Below are positions 6,426 through 11,942 of a stretch of DNA of 11,942 nt, one piece after another; the stretch's first letter is position 1, and each line of letters begins with the position of its first letter. The position numbers and the translations under genes were made by a program. The notes below the pieces were generated by a model. That model saw nothing but the letters and a program-made list of their open reading frames with translations, was not told the origin of the DNA and ran no database searches. Source of the DNA: Patescibacteria group bacterium (GTDB lineage: Bacteria > Patescibacteriota > Minisyncoccia > Minisyncoccales > JAHIOY01); the NCBI GenBank assembly GCA_018894495.1, contig JAHIOY010000142.1, positions 1 through 11,942 of the forward strand, given 5' to 3'.

Positions 6426-7487
6426 ATGAGTCTTGAAGTTCGAGAGATAAGTAATAAGGAAATTTGGGAGGATTTTCTTTTGGGGTGTGAAGAAAAGACA
6501 TTTCTAAGTTCTTGGGATTGGGGAGAATTTCAAAAAATGATGAGAAATAAGATTTGGAGACTTGGAGTTTTTGAAAACTCAAAATTGGTTAATCTTACTT
6601 TAACTATTAAAATTAAAGCGAAAAGAGGAACTTTTTTATTCATTCCTCACTTATTTTCAGACAAATATCTCCAAGTTTTGATAAACTATTTAAAAGAGCG
6701 AGCGAGAGAAGAGAAAGCAGATTTTATTCGAATTTCACCGCTTTTAAAAAGAAATGAGGAGAATATTGAAATTTTTAAAAAATTGGGTTTTAGAGAGGCT
6801 CCAATTCATATGCATCCGGAATTAAGCTGGGAATTAGATTTAACCCTTAACGAAAACGACCTTTTAAAGCAGATGAGGAAAACCACCAGATATTTGATAA
6901 GACAGGCAGAAAAAAATAAAGATATTAAAATAGAGAAAAACAATAGCCTTGAGGGAGTTGAAAAATTTAACCTTCTTTATAAAGAGACGGTTAATCGCCA
7001 GCATTTTGTCCCTTTTTCTCTTCATTATTTGAAAAATGAATTTCTGGCTTTTGGCCCGAATAATGAAATTTCAATATTTTTAGGAAAATACAAAAATGAA
7101 CTCGTTTCTTCGGCAATTATTGTTTTTTGGCAGAATACGGCATTTTACCACCAGAGCGCTTCTTCCCTTAAATACCCCAAAATTCCGGTTTCTTATTTAC
7201 TTTTGTGGGAAGCGATTAGGGAGGCAAAAAGGCGAGGATGTAAAAAATTTAACTTTTGGGGAATAGCGCCGTTTTCTGCATCGGCAGAAAACGGAAATCA
7301 AAAATCAAAAATCAAAAATCAAAAATTCGAAATTAGAAAACACCCCTGGGCGGGATTAACGTTGTTTAAGATGGGTTTTGGCGGGTATAAAAAAGAATAT
7401 GTCAAGACGCAGGATTTGCCGCTGTCGCCAAAATACTGGTTAAATTATATTGTTGAAAAAATAAGGAAAACAAAAAGAGGGTTATGA
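6426..7487 (+). CDS. FemAB-like peptidoglycan aminoacyltransferase
   Basis: A 353-residue member of the FemA/FemB/FmhB (lipid II:glycine glycyltransferase-like) acyltransferase family with two GNAT-like domains. Recognisable stretches are SSWDWGEFQ (28-36), the first domain to about residue 140, QMRKTTRYLIRQAEK (149-163), the second domain with SAIIVFWQNTAFYHQSASS (229-247), KKFNFWGIAP (273-282) and HPWAGLTLFKMGFGG (306-320). Such proteins add amino acids from aminoacyl-tRNA to the stem peptide of the lipid-linked wall precursor, usually at the inner face of the membrane; the amino acid here is unknown. The family loop between GIAP and HPWAG is normally short but here contains about 22 extra residues from a palindrome plus heptamer repeats. 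A purine-rich AAGAAGAAAAG lies upstream of the start. It overlaps ftsQ by 4 bp. Confidence 0.85.
   Translation: MSLEVREISNKEIWEDFLLGCEEKTFLSSWDWGEFQKMMRNKIWRLGVFENSKLVNLTLTIKIKAKRGTFLFIPHLFSDKYLQVLINYLKERAREEKADFIRISPLLKRNEENIEIFKKLGFREAPIHMHPELSWELDLTLNENDLLKQMRKTTRYLIRQAEKNKDIKIEKNNSLEGVEKFNLLYKETVNRQHFVPFSLHYLKNEFLAFGPNNEISIFLGKYKNELVSSAIIVFWQNTAFYHQSASSLKYPKIPVSYLLLWEAIREAKRRGCKKFNFWGIAPFSASAENGNQKSKIKNQKFEIRKHPWAGLTLFKMGFGGYKKEYVKTQDLPLSPKYWLNYIVEKIRKTKRGL
7269..7294 (+). repeat. Palindrome inside the FemAB-like gene
   Basis: CCGTTTTCTGC (7269-7279) and GCAGAAAACGG (7284-7294) are perfect 11-bp arms around ATCG. It encodes FSASAENG immediately after the conserved GIAP motif. Confidence 0.8.
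7295..7329 (+). repeat. AAATCAA heptamer tandem repeat
   Basis: Four exact AAATCAA units (7295-7322) and a fifth degenerate one (AAATTCG). Read through three phases it encodes the lysine-rich NQKSKIKNQKFE. Together with the adjacent palindrome it accounts for the extra loop between GIAP and HPWAG. Confidence 0.85.
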
Positions 7488-8314
7488 AAAAATACCGAAA
7501 GCCTCATCGAGTAAAAAAGAAAAAATCGATTTTTCGTAGTCGATTTTTTTGGTTATTTATTCTGATTTTGATATTTTTGGGCGGAATTTTTTATTTGATT
7601 TCTTTTTCCTCTTTTTTTCAAATCAAAGAGATTAAAATTTTGGGAAATCAAAAAATATCTTCCGAAACATTAGAAAATAGCATAAAAAAAGAAATCGTTA
7701 GAAAAATTGTATTTTATAATTCAAAAAGCATTTTTTTAGCCCAATTGAATAAAATCCAGAAAAACCTCTTAAAAGAATATCCCCAAGCCGCAAGAGCAGA
7801 TTTAAAAAGGATTTTTCCGGATAAAATATCGCTTAAAATTGAAGAAAGAAAACCAATAGCGATTTTTTGTCCCGCCCGCCAAAATTTTCTGGAAGAAAAC
7901 TTAAGCGGGCAAGCAGAAGGTTGTTTCTTTCTGGATAGAGAAGGAATTATCTTTGAACCGAGCGGGGGGGTTTCTAACGGGGCTGGATTGCCAAAAATTG
8001 TTGGTAATATTGATTCGCTTAACTTAGGAGAAAAAGCGCTGGAAAGCAATTATTTAGAATATATTTTAGAAATTAAAGGAAAATTAGCCGAGAACCAAAA
8101 ACTAAAAATTAAAGAATTTATTCCCTCGGAAAAGAAATTAATCGTCGTCACTGCGGAAGGCTGGCAGATTTTTTTTGACCCGCAAGGAAATATCCCGGAC
8201 CAGATCTTAAATTTAAACTTGGTTTTAAACGAAAAAATTCCTCCGGAAAAGCGGGGGAATCTTGAATACATTGACTTGCGATTTGGAAACAAGGCCTATC
8301 TTAAATACCGCTAA
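7484..8314 (+). CDS. ftsQ: Cell division protein FtsQ (POTRA domain)
   Basis: A 276-residue bitopic membrane protein of the division complex. A basic cytoplasmic tail (1-20) precedes one membrane segment at about 21-42. A POTRA domain follows, starting at FFQIKEIKILGNQKIS (44-59) and running to about 115, with LKRIFPDKISLKIEERKPIAIF before the beta domain containing CFFLDREGIIF. The family scaffolds FtsB/FtsL and FtsA around the septum. A stretch at residues 130-146 is an extra loop encoded by a GC-rich imperfect palindrome. The ATG overlaps the FemAB-like stop (ATGA), with GAGG close upstream. In many genomes ftsA and ftsZ come next; here the PaaX/Cas2-like cassette follows instead. Confidence 0.88.
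   Translation: MKKYRKPHRVKKKKSIFRSRFFWLFILILIFLGGIFYLISFSSFFQIKEIKILGNQKISSETLENSIKKEIVRKIVFYNSKSIFLAQLNKIQKNLLKEYPQAARADLKRIFPDKISLKIEERKPIAIFCPARQNFLEENLSGQAEGCFFLDREGIIFEPSGGVSNGAGLPKIVGNIDSLNLGEKALESNYLEYILEIKGKLAENQKLKIKEFIPSEKKLIVVTAEGWQIFFDPQGNIPDQILNLNLVLNEKIPPEKRGNLEYIDLRFGNKAYLKYR
7874..7910 (+). repeat. Imperfect GC-rich palindrome inside ftsQ
   Basis: GCCCGC (7874-7879) pairs with GCGGGC (7905-7910), and inner TTTTCT (7885-7890) pairs with AGAAAA (7894-7899) around GGA. It encodes most of PARQNFLEENLSG, which separates two strands that are adjacent in ordinary FtsQ proteins. Confidence 0.6.
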
Positions 8315-8354
8315 TTTTTATATTGGAATTTCTAAATTCCGCTGCAATTATGGA

Positions 8355-8360
8355 TATAAT
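8355..8360 (+). promoter_or_regulatory. Consensus -10 box for the PaaX/Cas2-like gene
   Basis: A perfect TATAAT lies 57 bp before the start codon. No good -35 hexamer is found at normal spacing; TTGGAA at 8323-8328 is too far away. The expected transcription start would fall near 8367, inside the left palindrome, which is where a repressor operator would be placed. Confidence 0.5.
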
Positions 8361-8400
8361 CTTTACCACCTATTCAGCCATGGCTTGATAAGTTGTAATG
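8360..8400 (+). repeat. Left 41-bp inverted repeat, palindrome centred on CCATGG
   Basis: It matches the reverse complement of 8993-9033 at 38 of 41 positions, including an uninterrupted 23-bp match (8363-8385 with 9008-9030). Within it, 8363-8398 is itself an imperfect palindrome: 11 of 15 arm positions pair around CCATGG (8378-8383). It lies between the -10 box and the gene start. Confidence 0.92.
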
Positions 8401-8421
8401 AATAAAATTTCAAAAATATGA
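8398..8421 (+). other. Seven-codon leader ORF overlapping the PaaX/Cas2-like start
   Basis: ATG 8398 reads MNKISKI and stops at TGA 8419-8421, overlapping the ATG at 8418 as ATGA. Its start codon is the last base pairs of the left palindrome. No ribosome-binding site is evident, so it may be chance. Confidence 0.25.
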
Positions 8422-9023
8422 CAAAATATAAGTATTATCTTAAAAAACCCAGATCAGAAATCGCCAAAGATATTCTTTATTGGTTAGCTACCGGTAGTTT
8501 AATTTGTTTAGCTGCCACTTCTCCTTATTTTGGAATAAATTTAATCCGTGGGATTAAACGTTGGAAAAAATATAATAAATATAACAAAAGAAGGGTTATT
8601 GCCGCATTTAAAAGATTAGAAAAGCGGGGTTGTATTGATATAAAAATGGTAAGGAATCAAATCTATATTCATTTAACCGAGGAGGGAAAGAAACTGGCTG
8701 GCTGGATGCAAATTGATGCCCTAAAAATAAAGAGACCAAAAAGATGGGATGGCAGGTGGAGGTTGGTAATTTTTGACATTTCTCAGCTGAAAAAATTTTA
8801 TAGAGAATCCTTTCGAGGTAAATTAAAAGAATTGGGATTTTATCCATTACAAAAGAGTGTTTGGATTTATCCCTTTAATTGTCAAGATGAGATTGATCTT
8901 TTAAGAGATTTTTTTGGTTTGAGCGAGAAAGAGGTAAGATTGATTACCTGTGAAGATATTGGCACGGACGACTGGTTAAAAAAACTTTTTTCCATTACCA
9001 CTTATCGAGCCATGGCTGAATAG
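8418..9023 (+). CDS. PaaX-like winged helix protein with Cas2-fold C-terminal domain
   Basis: A 201-residue protein. Residues 1 to about 95 form a winged-helix domain (SEIAKDILYWLA, then RRVIAAFKRLEKRGCIDI and IYIHLTEEGKKLAGW). Residues about 110-192 resemble the Cas2-like domain of PaaX-family regulators: WRLVIFDIS (with Asp as in the first Cas2 strand), SFRGKLKELGFYPLQKSVWIYPF and the acidic DEIDLLRDFF. Such proteins are common in CPR genomes and often labelled Cas2, but there is no CRISPR array or Cas1 here. PaaX is a repressor binding palindromic DNA, so a DNA-binding role is likely; nuclease activity is untested. The last residues (TTYRAMAE) and the stop are encoded within the right inverted repeat. 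No Shine-Dalgarno site precedes the start. Confidence 0.8.
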   Translation: MTKYKYYLKKPRSEIAKDILYWLATGSLICLAATSPYFGINLIRGIKRWKKYNKYNKRRVIAAFKRLEKRGCIDIKMVRNQIYIHLTEEGKKLAGWMQIDALKIKRPKRWDGRWRLVIFDISQLKKFYRESFRGKLKELGFYPLQKSVWIYPFNCQDEIDLLRDFFGLSEKEVRLITCEDIGTDDWLKKLFSITTYRAMAE

Positions 9024-9033
9024 GTGGTAATGA
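8993..9033 (-). repeat. Right 41-bp inverted repeat, palindrome centred on CCATGG
   Basis: The counterpart of 8360-8400 in opposite orientation. Its core 8995-9030 is an imperfect palindrome with 12 of 15 arm positions paired around CCATGG (9010-9015); two more pairs extend it to 8993-9032. It contains the final codons and TAG stop of the enclosed gene, so its sequence is under both coding and structural constraint. Confidence 0.92.
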
Positions 9034-9042
9034 GGAATGAAT

Positions 9043-9117
9043 AGGAAAAGAAAAAAGGGGGAAAAAAGGGGGGAAAGGGGAAAAAAAGGGGGGGAAAGGG
9101 GAAAAAAGAAAGGAGAG
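9043..9117 (+). other. 75-nt homopurine tract, G-quadruplex candidate
   Basis: Only A and G for 75 bases. Five G-runs at 9057-9061, 9068-9073, 9077-9080, 9088-9094 and 9098-9101 are separated by A-only loops of 6, 3, 7 and 3 nt, meeting the usual four-run quadruplex pattern. A 20-21-bp unit (G-run, A6-7, G6-7, AAA) is repeated twice from 9057 to 9097. It lies between the convergent PaaX/Cas2-like and DUF4352-like genes and could serve as a structural barrier to transcription; no ordinary terminator is seen there. Confidence 0.85.
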
Positions 9118-9130
9118 TCAAGAATAGATT

Positions 9131-9715
9131 TTAATCAACCAGCGCGCTTTTCCAAAGCATTACTTTAACTTTGAAATTTTGGGTATCTTTCGACACTTCA
9201 AAAATCTGGGTAAAATCGCGCGATAAACCAGCTCCAACGTTTCCGCCCTGAAGATTCTTATCAATCCAATCAGTTGTTTCCCACATATTTTCATATTTCC
9301 GCCCTTCTTTATCTATCAACGTAATACCCGAAATACCCACCGACTCTTTTCTTTCGTTCTTTATTTTCACCTTCACTTCAAGAAATTTTCCGGAAGTGGT
9401 TTTATCTTTTAATATCTTGTTTTCGTATTCTGTCGGCGATGAAACTATATCGGATACTTTGAGCGTTTCTCCTCTATCTTTTATCTCAAGAAGCTCGCAG
9501 ATTATTCCCGATTTTTCCGTTGTTTTCCCTTCTTGGCAATAAATGTCAATCCGGTTAAGTTTATCCGAAATGGCAAAAAACCCGAACATCAAAAATCCAG
9601 TTAAAAAAATACCTACCACCCCGCCGGCAACTCCTATTGAAAATATTTTTAAATTTTGGTTCATATTTTCGGTAACGAAATGGCTAGTTGGCCCCAGTTG
9701 ATATTGTTCACTCAT
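9131..9715 (-). CDS. Membrane-anchored DUF4352-like protein
   Basis: With the ATG at 9715 it has 194 residues. Residues about 24-48 form one membrane helix (IGVAGGVVGIFLTGFLMFGF), with a short N-terminal tail probably in the cytoplasm. The outer part is an immunoglobulin-like beta domain resembling DUF4352: SGKFLEVKVKIKNERKES, GITLIDKEGRKYENM, then a glycine-rich segment and QIFEVSKDTQNFKVKVMLW. Function is unknown; such domains occur in envelope proteins. Alternative starts are a TTG at 9724 overlapping the preceding TGA, and an ATG at 9664. AGG upstream of 9715 is a weak ribosome site. It is the last gene of the minus-strand series after guaA. Confidence 0.7.
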   Translation of the reverse strand: MSEQYQLGPTSHFVTENMNQNLKIFSIGVAGGVVGIFLTGFLMFGFFAISDKLNRIDIYCQEGKTTEKSGIICELLEIKDRGETLKVSDIVSSPTEYENKILKDKTTSGKFLEVKVKIKNERKESVGISGITLIDKEGRKYENMWETTDWIDKNLQGGNVGAGLSRDFTQIFEVSKDTQNFKVKVMLWKSALVD

Positions 9716-9720
9716 CACGC

Positions 9721-9862
9721 TCAACCTGTTTCTTCTAATGAGCCTTCTAATTGTAATTTTAGCAATTCCTGAGATGGTGTCAAGTATTCTTTTTGATATT
9801 CTTCCTTTACTTCTTTAGTATATTTTTCTCCTTTTCTAATTGTTTTCTATGTTTTCAAACAT
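9721..9862 (-). pseudogene. Small ORF, apparently frameshifted
   Basis: ATG at 9862 reads MFENIENN then TAG (9836-9838). The frame offset by one is open from 9846 to the TGA at 9721-9723 and reads as a plausible charged helix: RKGEKYTKEVKEEYQ, then KEYLTPSQELLKLQLEG. A single-base deletion in the GAAAAC run would join them into a protein of about 48 residues lying between guaA and the DUF4352-like gene. It may be a pseudogene, a sequencing error, a programmed shift, or a chance open frame. A hairpin (9847-9864, 8-bp arms) covers the start codon. No family recognised. Confidence 0.35.
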
Positions 9863-9866
9863 AGTT

Positions 9867-11411
9867 TTATTCCCATTCTATGGTTGAGGGCGGTTTATGG
9901 GTTATGTCGTAGACGACCCTGACTACTTCTGGTATTTCGTTTACGATGCGAGTTGAAATTTTTTCCAGAATCTGATAAGGAACCTTAGCAAAGTTGGCGG
10001 TCATTGCTTCTCGGCTCTCTACAACCCTAAGGGCAATAATTTGACCGTAAGCTCTTTTGTCTCCTTTGACGCCAGTTGTTTTGGTGTCTAAAAGAACGGC
10101 AAAGTATTGCCAAAGATTTTTGCCAAAGTTCCACCTTTCTATTTCTTCCCTGACGATTTTATCCGCCTTTTTCAAAATTTTTATTTTTTTCCCGGTTACT
10201 TCGCCGATTATTCTGACCGCCAAACCGGGCCCCGGAAATGGTTGTCTGAATAGTATTTCTTTCGGCAAGCCGATTTTTTTTGCCAGCAATCTTACTTCAT
10301 CTTTATAAAGGTCTTGCAACGGCTCAACTATACCCTTGAATTTTATTTTGGTCGGGAGGCCGGCAACATTGTGATGAGTTTTTATTTTTTCTGATTTTCG
10401 GGCATAGCCGGATTCAATTCTATCAGGATAAATTGTTCCTTGGACTAAATAATTTGCTTTAACTCTTCTTGCCGCTTTTTCAAAAACCCTGATAAATTCA
10501 TTGCCGATTATTTTTCTTTTTCTTTCTGGACTTTTTACCCCTTTTAATTTTTTTAGGAATCTATTTTTCTCTTGCATTACAATAAAATTTAAATCAAATT
10601 TTTTAAATGTTTCTCTTACTTGCCTAGATTCATTTTCTCTCATTAAACCATGGTCAACAAAAACCGCGGTTAAATTCCTACCCAAAGCTATTGCCGCTAA
10701 AACCGTTGCCACGCTTGAGTCAATGCCGCCGGATAAAGCCACTATTGCTCGTTCCTTGCCAACCATTTTTTTAATTTCTGCCACTAAATTTTTGATTAAA
10801 TTAACCGGCTGCCAATCCTTTCGGCATTTGCAGATTTCAAAAAGAAAGTTTTTAAAGGTTTTGTTTCCGCTTTCAGTATGAGCAACTTCCGGGTGCCACT
10901 GGATGCCAAAAATCGGTTTCTTTTTGCTTCTAAAAGCGGCAACCGGACAATTTTTGGTGCTGGCAAGGGTTTCAAAACCCGGAGGGGGACTAAAGACGGT
11001 GTCGCCGTGGCTCATCCAGATTTTTTCTTTTTTCTTTAATCCCTTTAAAATTGCGAGCGGCTTTTTTAGTGTCGCCAGCGATAATCCATACTCTTTTTTT
11101 TCGGCTGTTTTTACTTTCCCTCTCAGTAAATAGGCAATTAATTGATGGCCGTAGCATAAACCCAATATCGGTATTTTGAGTTCTAAAATTTCTTCCGGGA
11201 CTCTTGGAGCGTTTTTTTCATAAACGCTTGAAGGACCGCCAGATAGGACTAAGCCCTTGACATTAAAATTCTGGCTGATTTTTTCAAAGTCCTTTTTTGA
11301 AATGTCATAGGGAGCTATTTCAGTATAAACGTTATTTTCCCTGATTCTTCTTCCAATCAAATGACAGTATTGTCCGCCAAAATCCAAAATTAAAATTGTA
11401 TCAAGCTTCAT
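9867..11411 (-). CDS. guaA: GMP synthase (glutamine-hydrolysing)
   Basis: Converts XMP to GMP using ATP and ammonia from glutamine; cytoplasmic. It is 514 residues, full length, with all domains. The class I glutamine amidotransferase domain (1 to about 195) has Cys86 in GLCYGHQ and His173/Glu175 in QWHPE. The ATP pyrophosphatase P-loop is SGGIDSS (227-233). The C-terminal dimerisation and XMP-binding domain carries FPGPGLAVRI, ESREAMTANFAKVPY and the terminal DITHKPPSTIEWE. The ATG at 11411 is preceded by TTCGTTATTCGTTGATTT, without a Shine-Dalgarno site. It lies 38 bp after the glycosyltransferase fragment on the same strand. Confidence 0.97.
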   Translation of the reverse strand: MKLDTILILDFGGQYCHLIGRRIRENNVYTEIAPYDISKKDFEKISQNFNVKGLVLSGGPSSVYEKNAPRVPEEILELKIPILGLCYGHQLIAYLLRGKVKTAEKKEYGLSLATLKKPLAILKGLKKKEKIWMSHGDTVFSPPPGFETLASTKNCPVAAFRSKKKPIFGIQWHPEVAHTESGNKTFKNFLFEICKCRKDWQPVNLIKNLVAEIKKMVGKERAIVALSGGIDSSVATVLAAIALGRNLTAVFVDHGLMRENESRQVRETFKKFDLNFIVMQEKNRFLKKLKGVKSPERKRKIIGNEFIRVFEKAARRVKANYLVQGTIYPDRIESGYARKSEKIKTHHNVAGLPTKIKFKGIVEPLQDLYKDEVRLLAKKIGLPKEILFRQPFPGPGLAVRIIGEVTGKKIKILKKADKIVREEIERWNFGKNLWQYFAVLLDTKTTGVKGDKRAYGQIIALRVVESREAMTANFAKVPYQILEKISTRIVNEIPEVVRVVYDITHKPPSTIEWE

Positions 11412-11449
11412 AAATCAACGAATAACGAATTTTTTACGAATATACAAAG

Positions 11450-11920
11450 TTACTGAATATAATAAATAAAAATTGATTTTCCGGCTCGGGCAATTGGTTC
11501 ATAATTATTGAGCCAATTGTAATAACCGCTGGGTTGGTCAAAATCAGGAATAGGTGTTCCTCGACCTCTTTGTAAAAAGAAAGCAGAAACAGCAAGATAA
11601 CTTCCTTTAGGTAATTCTTCTGGACTTCTTGTGCCCCACCATGGGGCAAATTTTTCTTTTAAATAATATTTTTCTGCTGAATAATATCTTTTATCATACC
11701 CTCCGGAATAATCAAGATAAATTTTATCAATACCTTTTTCATTAACCCATTGGCTTAGTCGTTTTAAATCCTGACCCCAATCTAAATTAGAATCAACAAC
11801 ATAATGGTTGATGGACAAATGAAATCGGAGACTGAAATTGGTAATTTTTTCGTAATTTTGGTAGATTAAATTAGGTCGAATAATTGTTAAATTTAATCTA
11901 TTAAAATTATGAACAAACAA
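11450..11920 (-). pseudogene. C-terminal fragment of a GT39/PMT-type glycosyltransferase
   Basis: From about base 11802 to the stop at 11450 the product matches the soluble C-terminal end typical of GT39 (dolichyl-phosphate-mannose protein mannosyltransferase-like) membrane proteins of CPR bacteria: VVDSNLDWGQDLKRLSQWV, FAPWWGTRSPEELPKGSYL, DFDQPSGYYNWLNNYEP and the final IFIYYI. Full-length members have a large multi-helix membrane domain ahead of this, carrying the catalytic acidic residues. Here the upstream 40 codons do not look like that domain, there is no ATG, only a TTG at 11920, and an in-frame stop lies at 11933-11935. So it is probably a decayed remnant, though a distant frameshift beyond the window cannot be excluded. 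Confidence 0.65.
11862..11900 (-). repeat. Inverted repeat near the break point of the glycosyltransferase fragment
   Basis: TAGATTAAATT (11862-11872) and AATTTAATCTA (11890-11900) are perfect 11-bp arms around a 17-nt loop. They lie in the non-homologous stretch upstream of the recognisable fragment. The sequence is AT-only apart from one G or C in each arm, so chance is possible. Confidence 0.5.
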
Positions 11921-11942
11921 TTGAAAATAACGTTAAGACAAA

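Larger units (their letters stand above)
8360..9033 (+). mobile_element. Candidate inverted-repeat-bounded PaaX/Cas2-like cassette
   Basis: A 674-bp unit containing a single gene between 41-bp inverted repeats. There is no obvious target-site duplication next to 8360 and 9033, and no recognisable transposase other than the Cas2-fold domain of the enclosed gene. The alternative is a stationary autoregulated repressor gene with two operators. The structure is directly visible; mobility is inference. Confidence 0.45.

Noticed and set aside
8325..8340. Hairpin GGAATTT/AAATTCC after ftsQ as a terminator
   Set aside because: The stem is 7 bp and mostly A-T, the loop is only 2 nt, and no T-tract follows.
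8418..9023. CRISPR-Cas locus, because of the Cas2-like domain
   Set aside because: No repeat-spacer array, Cas1 or other cas gene is seen; the winged-helix N-terminus fits the PaaX-like family.
9847..9864. Hairpin after guaA as its terminator
   Set aside because: Read on the minus strand it is followed by A-rich sequence rather than a T-tract; the T-run is on the plus-strand side where no gene ends.
10222..10236. GC-rich near-palindrome CCGGGCCCCGG in guaA
   Set aside because: It encodes the conserved PGPGLAV motif of GMP synthases, so no insertion is needed to explain it.
10057..11133. Plus-strand open frames opposite guaA
   Set aside because: They are antisense shadows of a full-length conserved enzyme and show no family motifs.
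11434..11649. 71-residue minus-strand open frame overlapping the glycosyltransferase fragment
   Set aside because: It is another frame of the same region; the overlapping frame has clear GT39 C-terminal motifs.

Overview
The window looks like a piece of a Candidate Phyla Radiation (Patescibacteria, probably Parcubacteria-like) chromosome. The evidence is AT-rich sequence, tightly packed and often overlapping genes with few clear Shine-Dalgarno sites, a Mur ligase fused to an N-terminal membrane region, a stand-alone PaaX/Cas2-like gene, and coding regions peppered with small palindromic inserts. TGA is used as a normal stop (e.g. at 2521-2523 and 7485-7487), so this is not one of the CPR lineages that read TGA as glycine. 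No CRISPR array, tRNA or rRNA was recognised.

Layout, plus strand. 1-844: the tail of an upstream gene, a 32-bp tandem repeat that generates two overlapping 11-codon mini-ORFs, and an alpha/beta hydrolase. 855-890: a 36-bp palindrome. 901-6322: a four-gene operon with overlapping ends: membrane-anchored MurF-like ligase, DegT-family PLP aminotransferase, quinolinate synthase (nadA) and L-aspartate oxidase (nadB). 6371-6406: a second, perfect 36-bp palindrome with the same core. 6426-8314: FemAB-like aminoacyltransferase and FtsQ, overlapping by 4 bp. The hydrolase/MurF-like/DegT/FemAB/FtsQ set suggests cell-wall precursor modification next to division; NadA and NadB together make quinolinate for NAD.

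8360-9033 is the most unusual segment: one PaaX/Cas2-like gene (winged helix plus Cas2-fold domain) enclosed by 41-bp inverted repeats that match at 38 positions. Each copy is itself an imperfect 36-bp palindrome centred on CCATGG. The left copy lies just after a consensus TATAAT; the right copy overlaps the gene's last codons. It could be an autoregulated repressor with two operators or a small palindrome-bounded mobile cassette. The two solo 36-bp palindromes have the same length and a loosely similar half-site. A 75-nt pure-purine tract with five G-runs (G-quadruplex candidate) follows.

Minus strand, 9131-11920: from right to left, a C-terminal fragment of a GT39/PMT-type glycosyltransferase (apparently truncated), guaA (GMP synthase), a small ORF that appears frameshifted, and a membrane-anchored DUF4352-like protein. 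The two gene sets converge at the purine tract.

A second theme is coding sequence carrying short palindromic or repetitive inserts in five plus-strand genes (hydrolase, MurF-like, DegT, FemAB, FtsQ), kept in frame and mostly at expected surface loops or termini. This resembles the logic of Rickettsia palindromic elements.
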